Positions 23,743-33,525 of a stretch of DNA of 64,000 bases are shown here, piece after piece; the stretch's first letter is position 1, and each line of letters begins with the position of its first letter. This DNA is from an uncultured Oscillospiraceae bacterium. GTDB lineage: Bacteria > Bacillota > Clostridia > Oscillospirales > Oscillospiraceae. Made by a program: the position numbers and the translations under genes. Location: assembly GCA_944385535.1 (NCBI GenBank), contig CALWXR010000001.1:1-64000 (forward strand), read 5' to 3'. The notes under the pieces were generated by a model. The model ran no database searches, was not told where the DNA came from, and worked only from the letters and a program-made list of their open reading frames with translations.

Positions 23743-24080
23743 CTGAATCTTGAAAACTGAATACAAGATGATACAAGTACACACACCGGTGTGGTGGTGG
23801 ACAGTACGACGCCATGACATTGGCTTGCGGATATTACCGCAGAGCCAATCGAGCGCCACCGTGCTGTCGAGCCTGGGCAGGCAACCTGGGCATACACCCC
23901 ACACCGCGTGAAATGGAACTTGCTCACGCTCTCCCAAGGACTAGGGGGAAGCCCTGCGATATACGCCAGCTCTACAGTCAGCGGTATCGCAGAGTTATGA
24001 CAGCCTCGCCAAAGGCGGCTTGTATCATACCCACCGTCAGGGGTGCGTGGCAAATGTGACGGACATTTACTCAATCGGTA
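23743..24080 (+). ncRNA. Long structured leader with a boxA-like start
   Basis: It begins CTGAATCTTGAAAACTGAA, which resembles the boxA/spacer sequence of firmicute rRNA operons. Then come ATTGGCT..AGCCAAT with an inner GCGG/CCGC stem (about 23818-23850), an outer GGTGTGG..CCACACC pairing, GCGTGA..TCACGC, and CTGCGATA..TATCGCAG (about 23955-23992). I see no open frame with a ribosome site. It may be an antitermination leader or another ncRNA for the recombinase operon. Confidence 0.5.
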
Positions 24081-24232
24081 CTGAAAATGGTTGCCGTTCC
24101 GCAAGTGGTTTGTTTACAGCTATCCAAATAGCCGGAGCAGCACCCGCAAAGTCAGATACCATGCGCTGGGAGCTTTCATACTGCCAGCGCATTCATGTGA
24201 CTTTGATGCCTTATACGAAAGGAGCCTTTGGA

Positions 24233-24451
24233 ATGAATCAGAACATAACACAATCCACCCAGGTCGGCGATCTAGTAGACATCAGAACCGTCACCGTGGA
24301 TAAGAGTCTTCCCAAAGAGGAACGCATTGCGGACTTTGTTCGCCAGATTAAGAATCCCTACCGTTTCCGCTGCGGCGATTTTGTTGTGAACGCCTCCTTC
24401 GCCAGAAACGGTGCAACGCTGGAGGATTGCCTGCGGGGTATTCTCAGGTAG
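24233..24451 (+). CDS. DUF6870-like small protein
   Basis: 72 aa from the ATG at 24233; AAAGGAG lies upstream. The sequence DIRTVTVDKSLPKEERIADF and GDFVVNASFARNGATLEDCL matches small proteins I recall as DUF6870 in clostridial mobile elements. They sit ahead of recombinase or conjugation genes. Function unknown. A 120-base gap with an inverted repeat separates it from the first recombinase. Confidence 0.7.
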   Translation: MNQNITQSTQVGDLVDIRTVTVDKSLPKEERIADFVRQIKNPYRFRCGDFVVNASFARNGATLEDCLRGILR

Positions 24452-24474
24452 GCGACAAACTCGCTTTTTCCACT

Positions 24475-24534
24475 AAGAGTGATACAATGAACTTGGAAAA
24501 GAACGAAACTTAGGCCATCTCAGAAATCACTCTT
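24475..24534. promoter_or_regulatory. Inverted repeat ahead of the recombinase genes
   Basis: AAGAGTGAT (24475-24483) and ATCACTCTT (24526-24534) are exact inverted copies 42 bases apart, just before the first recombinase gene. This could be a recombinase or regulator binding site. Confidence 0.4.
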
Positions 24535-24571
24535 TTCAAAATCTTTCCCGGAGCGAAAGGAGTGTAATTTC

Positions 24572-26221
24572 ATGCCCAAGTACAAAGCAACTGCCTATAT
24601 CCGCCTGTCTTACACCGATGATCGCTCCAGTGAGAGCGACAGCGTAGCCAACCAGCGCAAGCTCATTGAGAATTTTGTTGAGCGCAACCCAGACATTGAG
24701 GTTGTATCCTACAAAGTTGACGATGGCTACAGCGGCATCATCTTTGACCGTCCTGCCTTCAAGGAGATGATGCAGGATGTCACCAACGGGGAAATCAACT
24801 GCGTCATTGTCAAAGACCTCTCCCGGCTGGGGCGTGAGTACATCGAAACCGGGCGCTACCTTCGCCGGGTATTCCCGGCCTACGGTGTGCGGTTCATTGC
24901 CATCACCGACAACATCGACACAGCCCAGGAAAGCAGCGGCGATGATCTGACGGTTTCGGTAAAGAACATTATGAATGAAGCCTACTGCCGGGATATTTCC
25001 GTCAAGACCCGTACCTCTCTGGATGTGAAGCGCCGGAACGGGGATTTCGTGGGAGCCTTTACGGTGTACGGCTACATGAAGTCCGAGGACAACAAAAATC
25101 TGCTGGTCCCTGATCCTTATGCTTCTCGTGTTGTTCAGAATATCTTCCAAATGCGGCTGGAAGGTTCCAGCGCTCTGCGGATCGCAAACGAGCTGAACCG
25201 CCTTGGGATTCTCTCTCCGCTGGCCTATAAGAAAAACCACGGACTGCCCTACGCCAAGAAGGGCTATGCCGACAGAGAGGATTGCAAATGGTCTGCTACC
25301 ACCATCATCTGTATTTTGCAGGATGAAACCTATACCGGGACATTGGTGCAGGGAAAACAAGGCACCTCCAACTACAAAATCAAGCAGATGGAGCAGAAGC
25401 CGGAATCCGAATGGATTCGCATTCCAGACGCCCACGAGCCTCTGATTACCAAACAGGACTTTGATCTGGTTCAGAGAATCCGGGGCCTGGACACCCGTAC
25501 CTCTCCGAAGCAGGACACGGTATATCTTTTCTCAGGGGTTCTGATCTGCGGCTGCTGCGGCAGTCGCATGACCCGCAAGACCAACCGGGTGAATGGCAAG
25601 GAGTACCACTATTATTACTGCCCCACAGGTAAGAAACACGGCTGTGCCAACCCGGTGATGCTGAAAGAAAGCAAACTGATCGACTGTGTTCAGGAAAGCC
25701 TGAAAGCCTATATCCAAAATGTAGCTTCTCTGGAAACCCTCCTGAACAGTATCGACCAGTCCAGTATCAACCAGGCTCTCGCAAAGGAATACACCGCTCA
25801 CATCTCAGAAAATGAGCGGCGATTGGAGCAGGCGCAGGCTTACAAGTCCCGGCTGTATGAAAATCTGGTGGAGGGCATGATTACCAAAGAGGAATATGCC
25901 AGCTACAAGGTGAAATACACCCGGCAGGCAGAGGAAATCAAGGCATCCATCGCCGCTCTGAAAGAAAAGCTCACGGATGTTCTGGAAAACCGAAGCGAGC
26001 GGAACCGTTGGATTACGCACTTTACCCAGTTTGAATCTATGGAAACCCTTGACCGCAAAGCGCTGATTCACATGGTACAGAGCATCCGGGTTCAGGGTAA
26101 AAACGAACTGGATATCTGTTTCAACTACAAAGATGAATATGAAAAAGCCCTTCGACTGATTGCGCTGGCAGCGCAGGAAGCAGAACTGACCATTCCCGAA
26201 TTGTTAAGAAAGGCAGGTTAA
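24572..26221 (+). CDS. Large serine recombinase 1
   Basis: 549 aa. The resolvase domain starts at AYIRLSYTDD, where the Ser after RL is the nucleophile, and continues with DDGYSGIIFDRPAFKEMM and DLSRLGREY (catalytic Arg). The recombinase domain follows (about 170-290), then a zinc ribbon (CGCCGSRMTR, YYCPTGKKHGC) and a coiled coil with a DUF4368-like tail. GAAAGGAG precedes the ATG. It is the first of three tandem recombinases that together probably excise and integrate the element. Confidence 0.93.
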   Translation: MPKYKATAYIRLSYTDDRSSESDSVANQRKLIENFVERNPDIEVVSYKVDDGYSGIIFDRPAFKEMMQDVTNGEINCVIVKDLSRLGREYIETGRYLRRVFPAYGVRFIAITDNIDTAQESSGDDLTVSVKNIMNEAYCRDISVKTRTSLDVKRRNGDFVGAFTVYGYMKSEDNKNLLVPDPYASRVVQNIFQMRLEGSSALRIANELNRLGILSPLAYKKNHGLPYAKKGYADREDCKWSATTIICILQDETYTGTLVQGKQGTSNYKIKQMEQKPESEWIRIPDAHEPLITKQDFDLVQRIRGLDTRTSPKQDTVYLFSGVLICGCCGSRMTRKTNRVNGKEYHYYYCPTGKKHGCANPVMLKESKLIDCVQESLKAYIQNVASLETLLNSIDQSSINQALAKEYTAHISENERRLEQAQAYKSRLYENLVEGMITKEEYASYKVKYTRQAEEIKASIAALKEKLTDVLENRSERNRWITHFTQFESMETLDRKALIHMVQSIRVQGKNELDICFNYKDEYEKALRLIALAAQEAELTIPELLRKAG

Positions 26222-26224
26222 GCT

Positions 26225-27871
26225 ATGGCACGAAAAAGCAGAAAAGAAAGCGCACAGGTGATGGTGCAGGAAACCGTAAGCACCTGCCGGGCCGCAATTT
26301 ATGTCCGCCTGTCCGTTGAGGACAGCCACACCCACAGCGCCTCCATCGAAACCCAGCAAATGATTATTGCTCAGTTTCTGGAGTGCAATCCTGACATCCA
26401 GGTATATGACACCTATATTGACAATGGCACCAGCGGAACCACCTTTCACCGCCCCGCCTTCCAGAAGATGCTCTCCGATATTGAATCAGGACTTGTGAAC
26501 TGCGTGATTGTGAAAGACCTCTCCCGGCTGGGCCGGAATACCATCGACACGGGCTACTACATCGAACAGTATTTCCGTATGCGGAATATCCGCTTCATTG
26601 CCGTCAACGAGAGCTTCGATACTTTCGCGCCGGAGGATGCCCACGCCGGAATCATCATCCCCCTGCGGAACATGATTAACGAAGCCTATGCCCTGGACAT
26701 CGGGCGGAAAATCAAGGCACAGCAGCGGCAGGCCATGAAGGATGGAAAGTTTATCGGGAGCCGCACCCCCTACGGATATCTGAAAGCCCCGGATGACTGC
26801 CATCAGTTAATCATCGACCCGGTTGCCGCTCCTGTGGTTCAGAAAATCTTTCAATGGGCCTCTGAGGGGGCTGGGCTGAACACCATTACTGTACGCCTGA
26901 ATGATGCAGGGTATCTTCCACCCAGCCACTACAAGAACACCCAGGGCATTATTACTCACGAAAACCTGATGGGCAATGGTAACTGGAACACCCGCACAGT
27001 TGCAAGAATCCTTCACGCGCAGGTTTACACGGGTGATCTGGTTCAAGGCCGCACAAAAATTGTAGACCACCAGCAGGTCGAAGCCAGCGAAATGGAGTGG
27101 ACGGTTGTCCACGGCACACATGAAGCTATTATCAGCCACGAACTGTTTGAAACCGTCCAGAGAATTTTGGAGAAGGCTGCACAACAGAGCAAGGAGCGGG
27201 AAATCCGAGAGTACACCCCCAACATCCTTAAGGGGAAAGTATTCTGTGCCCACTGCGGCGGAAGTCTCCACCGCCAGCGTAACATCCGCAAAAAAACCGA
27301 AGGCGTGTATTTCTACGATTGTCTGACCAAGAGCCGGGTTAGCAAGGAGAAGTGCCCCGGCGTGTATATCCGGGAAGATATGCTTTTGGATGCCCTTGCA
27401 GATATGATTCAGAACACTTTGGAAACAGCGCTGGGCAGTTACTCTCTTTCTCTTGTGGAACTGCCCCAGCAGGCAACGGAACGCACCGACCTGAAGAAGA
27501 AGATCAGCAGCCGGAGGCAGGAAATTCAGCGACTGAACGGTTTGATTCGCAGCCTCTACGAGAATCTGATTCAAGGGATTCTCTTGAAGGAGGAATACAT
27601 CACCTATAAAGGGAAGTATGAATCCAGAATCGAGCAGCTTACTGGGGAGGTCGCGGATTTAGAAAAAGGCCTGAAGGCACTGGACAAGCAGATTGCGCAA
27701 TACCGTGCTTTGAAGCGGGATTCCGATGACCTCCGGGAGAATCGGGAATTGACCGCCGCTCTGATTGACCGCATCGAGATCGCCAAGGACAAGCAGATCA
27801 CCGTCCACTGTCGCTTTGAAAACGAATTTGATTCCTGCGAGGAGGTGCTGAACCGATGCAAAAATATGTAA
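26225..27871 (+). CDS. Large serine recombinase 2
   Basis: 548 aa, three bases after the first recombinase. AAIYVRLSVED holds the nucleophile Ser, NGTSGTTFHRPAFQKML and DLSRLGRNTIDTGYY complete the catalytic domain, and FCAHCGGSLHR with a downstream KCPG forms the zinc ribbon. A long coiled coil ends the protein. All visible catalytic residues are retained, so it is not an obvious inactive paralogue. Confidence 0.93.
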   Translation: MARKSRKESAQVMVQETVSTCRAAIYVRLSVEDSHTHSASIETQQMIIAQFLECNPDIQVYDTYIDNGTSGTTFHRPAFQKMLSDIESGLVNCVIVKDLSRLGRNTIDTGYYIEQYFRMRNIRFIAVNESFDTFAPEDAHAGIIIPLRNMINEAYALDIGRKIKAQQRQAMKDGKFIGSRTPYGYLKAPDDCHQLIIDPVAAPVVQKIFQWASEGAGLNTITVRLNDAGYLPPSHYKNTQGIITHENLMGNGNWNTRTVARILHAQVYTGDLVQGRTKIVDHQQVEASEMEWTVVHGTHEAIISHELFETVQRILEKAAQQSKEREIREYTPNILKGKVFCAHCGGSLHRQRNIRKKTEGVYFYDCLTKSRVSKEKCPGVYIREDMLLDALADMIQNTLETALGSYSLSLVELPQQATERTDLKKKISSRRQEIQRLNGLIRSLYENLIQGILLKEEYITYKGKYESRIEQLTGEVADLEKGLKALDKQIAQYRALKRDSDDLRENRELTAALIDRIEIAKDKQITVHCRFENEFDSCEEVLNRCKNM

Positions 27872-29382
27872 TCGCCCTTTACATCCGGCTGTCCATTGAG
27901 GACTACAAGTATGACAGCATGAGTATCGAGAACCAGCGCCTTGTGCTGAACGAGTATGCGGCAGCAATGCCGGAGGCACTCAATTCGGAAGTGATGGAGT
28001 TCGTTGACAACGGCTACAGCGGCACCAACTTTGAGCGTCCCCAGGTACAGAAGCTGATTGAGATGGTTCGGGAGAACAGAATTGACTGCATCATAGTCAA
28101 GGACTTTTCCCGGTTCGGGCGCAACAGCATTGAAACCGGCTATTTCCTTGAGCGGGTTTTCCCGTTGTTTCACACCCGCTTCATCTCCGTAAGCGATGAC
28201 TATGACAGCGATAACTACAAGGGCGATACGGGCGGCATGGATGTGGCATTCAAGTACCTTATCAGCGAGTATTACAGTCGGGATATGTCCATCAAAACCA
28301 AGAGTGCCAAATATGCCAAGATGCAGAGGGGAGAATATCAGAGTACAATCTGTCCCTATGGCTACCGCAAGAGTGCCGATGGGAGAATGGAGCCTGATCC
28401 CGAAGCTTCTGCTGTAGTTCAGTTAATCTTCCAGCTCGCCGCCGAAGGAAAGAATGCCCCCAGCATTGCCAAGGAGCTATACAAACGGGGCATCCCTACC
28501 CCCGCTGAATACAAGATCACAAGGGGTCAGAAAACCCACGATATTTCCCGTACTCATGGCATCTGGTGCGATTCCACTATCGTGCGGTATTTAGCGGATG
28601 AACGCTATACCGGCACCTACATCATAGGGAAACGTGCAGTTCTTGAGGTCGGCGGAAACAACAGCCGTATGAAGGATAGGTCGAAGTGGTACATCATCCC
28701 TGACCACCATCCGGCAATCGTAGACAAGGCTTTGTTCGATAAGGTACAGGAAACCGTGCGCCGCTTTTCCCAGCCGCATAAGAAGCAGAGGGATTATCTT
28801 CTGAAGGGCATCGTGTTCTGCGGCTGCTGTGACCATGCGCTTTCCTATGTCGCAAACAAGCAGCCCTATTTCCATTGCCGCCGCTCACAGGCGTATGAAA
28901 CCGGTCCATGCCACGATTTGAAAATCGATGCCGAGGAACTGGAACAGGTCATTTTCCAAACCGTAAAAGCACAGTTGGAAGCCATCCTTTCCATCGGTGC
29001 GGACGGTAGTATCTGTCTGGACGCGGTTGCTGCGGAACCCACGGAATACGAGAAAAAGATCGAGGCTCTGGAGGATAGCAAGCAATCCCTGTTTGAGCAG
29101 TATGTCATGGGCGAAATTGATGCGGAAACCTACAAGTCCGAAAAAGCAGCGTGTGACGCAGCCATTCTCAAAGCAAAAAACGCCTATGCCGCCATTTCGG
29201 CACAAGCGAAGAAGAAGCAGGAGGAACAGGCACGGCAGTCCAGCCGCACGGAGATTGCCAAGGCAATTACCGATGCGGAAAGACTGACCCCGGAACTGGT
29301 CAATCTCCTGATTGAGAAGGTCTATGTATTCCCGGACAAGCGCATTGAGATTGCGTACAAAGTCCAAGACCTGTTTGAATGA
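27856..29382 (+). CDS. Large serine recombinase 3
   Basis: 508 aa; it overlaps recombinase 2 by 16 bases. IALYIRLSIED has the nucleophile Ser, VDNGYSGTNFERPQVQKL and DFSRFGRNSIETGY follow, and the zinc-ribbon Cys are in FCGCCDHALSY and GPCHDL. It ends about 140 bases before the broken tyrosine integrase, which places the right end of the element in 29383-29522. Confidence 0.93.
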   Translation: MQKYVIALYIRLSIEDYKYDSMSIENQRLVLNEYAAAMPEALNSEVMEFVDNGYSGTNFERPQVQKLIEMVRENRIDCIIVKDFSRFGRNSIETGYFLERVFPLFHTRFISVSDDYDSDNYKGDTGGMDVAFKYLISEYYSRDMSIKTKSAKYAKMQRGEYQSTICPYGYRKSADGRMEPDPEASAVVQLIFQLAAEGKNAPSIAKELYKRGIPTPAEYKITRGQKTHDISRTHGIWCDSTIVRYLADERYTGTYIIGKRAVLEVGGNNSRMKDRSKWYIIPDHHPAIVDKALFDKVQETVRRFSQPHKKQRDYLLKGIVFCGCCDHALSYVANKQPYFHCRRSQAYETGPCHDLKIDAEELEQVIFQTVKAQLEAILSIGADGSICLDAVAAEPTEYEKKIEALEDSKQSLFEQYVMGEIDAETYKSEKAACDAAILKAKNAYAAISAQAKKKQEEQARQSSRTEIAKAITDAERLTPELVNLLIEKVYVFPDKRIEIAYKVQDLFE

Positions 29383-30839
29383 GAATCGTAGCCACAATGC
29401 TCTTTTCTCCCATTGTTGCTGATAAGCTCCGCGAGTATGTCGTTGAGTATCAGATATGCCTGCGCTTGAAAAAACTTCAAGCGCAAGCAAAAATTTTTTG
29501 TCGCGTGCTTGACATACGGGTGTCGAAGATCATGAAAGCGTATCCTCGGCATATTGTTGGCTTTCAGCACTGACGTAAAATGTGAGGTAAGGAAACCAGG
29601 CTTAATAATCTCGCCAATCTCATTCACATAGATATAGCCGATATAATCTTGGCAATAGCAATTACCACACAGCCTTTTGTTCTCTTCTTGCTCCATTTTC
29701 ATTTTAAGAAGCATTTCTTCAAAGGGAGCCACAAGTGGAAGTGTCCGAAAACTGGATTTCGTTTTTGTGGTATCTGCCATGACCAATGTGCATTTCCCAT
29801 CAACTCGCGCTTCGTTCACTGTATGCTTAATTGTGATGGTTTTGCTTTCAAAATCGATGGCATCCCATCTCAAACCAAGAACTTCGCTGCGACGCAAGCC
29901 GTAGAATGAGGCCGCAATAACACCAAACTCAGCGGGGTCTCCCTCAAAAATCTTAAACAGCTTTTCAATTTGTGTCGCATTGTAGAAGTGCCCAACATAT
30001 TTATCTATCGTGGGCAGTTCCACTTTATCTGCTGGATTTGATGGAATCAGGTCTGTCTTATATGCGTAAGAAAGAGCCTTGTGGATATTCGCATGTCGAT
30101 GCTTCACAGTATTTGCAGAAACCTTGTTGACATTCATTTCATAGGAATAGTAGTCCTGAATGTGTTTTGCAGTAACTGCATCCAAACGCAGGTTGGGGTG
30201 ATGCTCTTTGAAATAAGGAATAACTCTGGACTTGACAGCCTTTTCATAACCAGTATAGGTTGTAGACTTAACTTTGAGTTTGATAACGCTAAGCCAGTCA
30301 AGCAGGAAATCGGTGAAGTATGGGGTGGTGCTCATCAGGCACGGATTGATGTCGTGTGCCGGATTGTCAGATCTCCAGCCGATGGTCACAGCGTAGTCCA
30401 GCGCCGTGCAGATTGTACGATTGATTGACAGCAGGGCTTTGTTGCCGGTACCGTTCTGCAAGCGTTCGGTCTCGAAGTATGCAATCAGCTCCTGATCGGT
30501 GATTTCCGTGACCTTTGCATTGTGTGCAGAAAAGTAGGGCGAGATATTCGATTTTACATAGTAAGCAAAGCTGGAATACTCCTCTGCGGGAATATCCGTA
30601 ACCTTGTCATTGAGCCATTTCCCGAGAAAATCCGTGAAAAGCATTCCTTTGTTGACGGCGAGATTGTCCGGGTTAAACTCGGAACGGGCTTTCATGAGCA
30701 TTTTCTCTGCCCGCTTTTTGTTTCCCTTTACGGTAAGTCCTGTACTGATGGACTTGCTCCGCCGCTTTCCAGAGGCATCTTTCCATGTCAGAATCATCTG
30801 GAAATAGCCGTTCTGCTCTCTTAAATGACCTGTAACCAT
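29322..30839 (-). pseudogene. Tyrosine integrase truncated by the recombinase element
   Basis: 505 codons, but only about 440 are original. The N-terminal arm-binding domain, core-binding domains and first catalytic motifs are present: YGLRRSEVLGLRW (Arg), TKTKSSFRTLPL (Lys) and FHDLRH (residues 435-440, His-x-x-Arg). After FHDLRH the sequence becomes unrelated; the LGH motif and Tyr nucleophile are missing. The junction falls at about 29520, and the last codons overlap recombinase 3. The start has AGGAGG upstream. The enzyme should be dead, so the second island is probably fixed. Confidence 0.88.
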
Positions 30840-30919
30840 ATGCGTTCCTCCTGTTCATTAGTATGGTGGCCTTTTGCGTGGCTATATGGTATCATCGGCA
30901 GTGGATTCCGGCAAGTTTG

Positions 30920-31132
30920 TCAACCCCTGCTCTCACTCTCCATGAAGGCAAACACATTCACCTTCGGGATACGATAAGCCCTGCCAACCTTGAAGTGCTT
31001 TATCTGGTTGGTCACCAAGAGACGATATACTGTGCGCTCACTGACACCGAGCATTTCACATAATTGCAGGGTGGAAACGACATCGGGGTAGTTTTGAAAG
31101 AGCTGAGTATATGTAGTTGTGATTTCTTCCAT
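30920..31132 (-). CDS. xis: Excisionase-type DNA-binding protein
   Basis: 70 aa from the ATG at 31132, with AAGGAGG eight bases upstream. The core VSTLQLCEMLGVSERTVYRL followed by HFKVGRAYRIPK is the MerR/excisionase helix-turn-helix with wing. It sits directly upstream of the integrase gene, the usual place for an excisionase that directs integrase towards excision. Confidence 0.85.
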   Translation of the reverse strand: MEEITTTYTQLFQNYPDVVSTLQLCEMLGVSERTVYRLLVTNQIKHFKVGRAYRIPKVNVFAFMESESRG

Positions 31133-31197
31133 TGGGAAAACCTCCTTAAAAAATCTATGTATAAAGCTGGGCAGGTAGCATCTGCCCAGCTGGTTTT

Positions 31198-31560
31198 TCA
31201 TAATTCAAGACTGCATTTCAGTGCGGTGTTGACCTGTTTCATTTGGGATTCGGAGAGCGAGCCGATATAGCCCAATAAGCGAGATTTGTCAAGTGTGAGA
31301 ATCTGCTCCAGCAGGACGAGGGATGGGATTCTGGCGTACATTCCGGGGATGTGGTCTAAGAACACATGGGTGGGCAGCTTCGCTTTGGTGGCCGTCCTGC
31401 TCGTCAGGGCCGACACAATGATCGTTTTGGAGTGCTTATTGCCAACATCGTTCTGAACCACCAGAACAGGGCGAATGCCGCCCTGTTCACAGCCCAGATG
31501 CGGTTCGAGGTTTGCGTAATAAATATCACCACGGTGATACTTCTGAGGCGTGGTATCCAT
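31198..31560 (-). CDS. MazF/PemK-like endoribonuclease toxin
   Basis: 120 aa. RGDIYYANLEPHLGCEQGGI then RPVLVVQND at the N-terminus, and TIIVSALTS with HVFLD, are MazF-fold signatures. MazF toxins cleave mRNA at short motifs. No MazE-like antitoxin is visible beside it: the upstream neighbour is a 328-aa element protein 12 bases away and the downstream one is the excisionase gene. In mobile islands such solitary MazF-like genes are common. Confidence 0.85.
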   Translation of the reverse strand: MDTTPQKYHRGDIYYANLEPHLGCEQGGIRPVLVVQNDVGNKHSKTIIVSALTSRTATKAKLPTHVFLDHIPGMYARIPSLVLLEQILTLDKSRLLGYIGSLSESQMKQVNTALKCSLEL

Positions 31561-31572
31561 TTTGCTTCCTTT

Positions 31573-32559
31573 CTATCGTTCCGCAGCGTGAGAACGCCGT
31601 AGGTTTTTGATTGGCTGACCGAGGGCATCGTAATTCTTGGGGTTTGCGGCAGTAGTTTCCCAGCCAAACATGGAGCCAGCTACCATTGCCGCTTCCTGCG
31701 CTTTGGTCACACCATTGGCAGCATTCAGAGCAGCTGCACCTTCTTTGGGGGAAGTGTTCTGCGGGAATACATCTGTGGGCGAGTAACCATTCTCACCTTT
31801 GGTGATGACAATCAGCTCCCCGGTGGTCCCCAGCGTGCTGAAACAGCGCTCCGGGAGCGACTGCCGCAGCGGAATAATGCCGTGACAGCCTTGATTTTGA
31901 TACTGTTCTGCAAATTCGCAGATGTGGTACAGGTTCTTCCCCCGATCGCTTGTTGCCTCAAAATGATAGTCGTCAATGTAGCGGCAAATCAAATGTCGGG
32001 GCTCTCCGCTGTTTGTGAAGTACCGAATTTTGTCACCATCTTCTATCCGAAACAGTTCCTTGTAGTTCGGATCAATAAAGCGAATTCCCTTCTCCGCGTT
32101 ATTCAGGTGCCGGTCAAACCAGTCCTTGCGATAGCAGTAGCAGTACAGATTATAATCGCCTTTTTTAGGATTGAGGCGGAGAATGTAAGCGTGTTTCTGC
32201 GTATCGGCTCTGAGAGTCAGCTCCCTGCCGTAGAAACCTGGTCTCTTACTGTCCGGGTGCCGATAGCAGTACGATGTGAGCACTGCTCTGTCTCTAAGGA
32301 TTGCCTCGTGTTGGGTCTGTGAAGCATCGGGAGCTTCCAAACCACGCAGCGTATTGATCAGATGATCGAATTCATCCTTGAACGCCTGATCCTTCAGGCT
32401 TGCGTTGTGGTCGGCCCAGGAGGAATAAAAGCTGTTTCCATCCGAACCGAAGTCAGCACGAAGATGACCGATACAGCCGGTTTGACCTTCTATCTGGCTG
32501 CTTTGGCTGTAGGAATACATCCGCTCTGCCGGGGTTGCAGTTCTGATTGAGAAATCCAT
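31573..32559 (-). CDS. Unrecognised mobile-element protein (328 aa)
   Basis: The start at 32559 (MDFSIRTATPAERMYSYS) has AAAGGAGG 12 bases upstream and overlaps the upstream stop (TAATG). The protein is rich in aromatic residues and soluble, including YHFEATSDRGKNLYHICEFA, a stretch I associate with conserved proteins of clostridial conjugative elements. I cannot name the family. Its place between the pilus genes and MazF is shared with accessory genes of such islands. Confidence 0.7.
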   Translation of the reverse strand: MDFSIRTATPAERMYSYSQSSQIEGQTGCIGHLRADFGSDGNSFYSSWADHNASLKDQAFKDEFDHLINTLRGLEAPDASQTQHEAILRDRAVLTSYCYRHPDSKRPGFYGRELTLRADTQKHAYILRLNPKKGDYNLYCYCYRKDWFDRHLNNAEKGIRFIDPNYKELFRIEDGDKIRYFTNSGEPRHLICRYIDDYHFEATSDRGKNLYHICEFAEQYQNQGCHGIIPLRQSLPERCFSTLGTTGELIVITKGENGYSPTDVFPQNTSPKEGAAALNAANGVTKAQEAAMVAGSMFGWETTAANPKNYDALGQPIKNLRRSHAAER

Positions 32560-33185
32560 TATCGTGCTGCCTCCTTTGATCTGTCTTTCTTTTGCTGGGA
32601 TTGAAGTGCCTCGCAGAGCTCTTTCTGTGCCCACTTGGGTACTGCATCATTTTCAAGGGTGGCCAGAATGTCGCTGCGTTCAAAACGGCTGTGCTTCCCG
32701 GAAAATAGGTTGGTGCAGAAGCAGGCAGAGCCTCTGCTGTTCGGGGAAGCGCCAAACCCGCCGGTACACAGATAGATCTGCCGGGTAGCCAGCTGGTATT
32801 CTGGTTTCAAAACCTCTGGCTTAATGATAACCACCTTCTGGTGAAGGTCGTCAGCATGAGATACCAGGCTGCATTGGTCTGTGCTCAGGCATTTCTGCTG
32901 GTTATAGGGTCTGTTGTCCACCGCTGCTGTGTTTTCAGCGGATAGCTGGCGTTCCAGCTCCTTTAGGGCATCTGCCATACGCTCAGAGAAAATGCTCAGA
33001 ATGTGGGGATAGCTGTCGTCAGCAATGCAGTGCTGGTATGCAGTAAACAATTCGTTTTGGGTGCAGAATGCGGTCATGTAAGGAAGGGCTTCATTCTCAG
33101 GAGAATAACCCAGAACAATCTCCGTAGGGCCGACGGAAATTGCCTGAACGATCTCATACTCTCCTGCCATTCTTTTCTCAGTCAT
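32559..33185 (-). CDS. Unrecognised mobile-element protein (208 aa)
   Basis: From the ATG at 33185 (MTEKRMAGEYEIVQAISVGP), which overlaps the end of the preceding gene. Contains a Cys-bearing segment YLCTGGFGASPNSRGSACFC that resembles part of element-borne proteins co-transcribed with LPD-type genes. It continues with KWAQKELCEALQSQ near the end. The open frame extends to 33296, but that part lies over the neighbour. Function unknown. Confidence 0.65.
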   Translation of the reverse strand: MTEKRMAGEYEIVQAISVGPTEIVLGYSPENEALPYMTAFCTQNELFTAYQHCIADDSYPHILSIFSERMADALKELERQLSAENTAAVDNRPYNQQKCLSTDQCSLVSHADDLHQKVVIIKPEVLKPEYQLATRQIYLCTGGFGASPNSRGSACFCTNLFSGKHSRFERSDILATLENDAVPKWAQKELCEALQSQQKKDRSKEAAR

Positions 33186-33525
33186 GGGAACCTCCATTGC
33201 GATTGCTGCGGGGATTTCTGGGGACAACACGGTAGTCGAATCCGGCACCGGTCTGGCAGAATGTGCAGTCATCTTTTTCAACCTGATAAGGGTCAACCCG
33301 GGTGATATGGAACTTCTTGGCGTTGAAGAACATAGCCCGGCACCGGGGACACAGGCAATACACTGAGGCTTTGTTCTTTTCTTTGTTGGTCAAATTGGTG
33401 GTCTCCTTCTGTTTCTGGGGCACAGAGGGAACGGCTTCCTCAATGTTTACAATCAGCACGGGAAAGCCCATGGTACGAACATTTTCATCGCAACCGCCTC
33501 CGGCGAAGTAATAGTTGTTGATCAT
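33178..33525 (-). CDS. Small zinc-ribbon-like protein
   Basis: 115 aa; its ATG overlaps the sortase stop (ATGA). CLCPRCRAMFFN and CTFCQTGAGFDYRV give a four-Cys metal site around residues 57-95. The N-terminal 35 residues (YYFAGGGCDENVRTMGFPV) are compact and hydrophobic. It is probably part of the same transcript as the sortases. Function not known. Confidence 0.65.
   Translation of the reverse strand: MINNYYFAGGGCDENVRTMGFPVLIVNIEEAVPSVPQKQKETTNLTNKEKNKASVYCLCPRCRAMFFNAKKFHITRVDPYQVEKDDCTFCQTGAGFDYRVVPRNPRSNRNGGSHD

Noticed and set aside
24536..25435. A 299-codon leftward frame
   Set aside because: Antisense to serine recombinase 1; no ribosome site and no recognisable domain.
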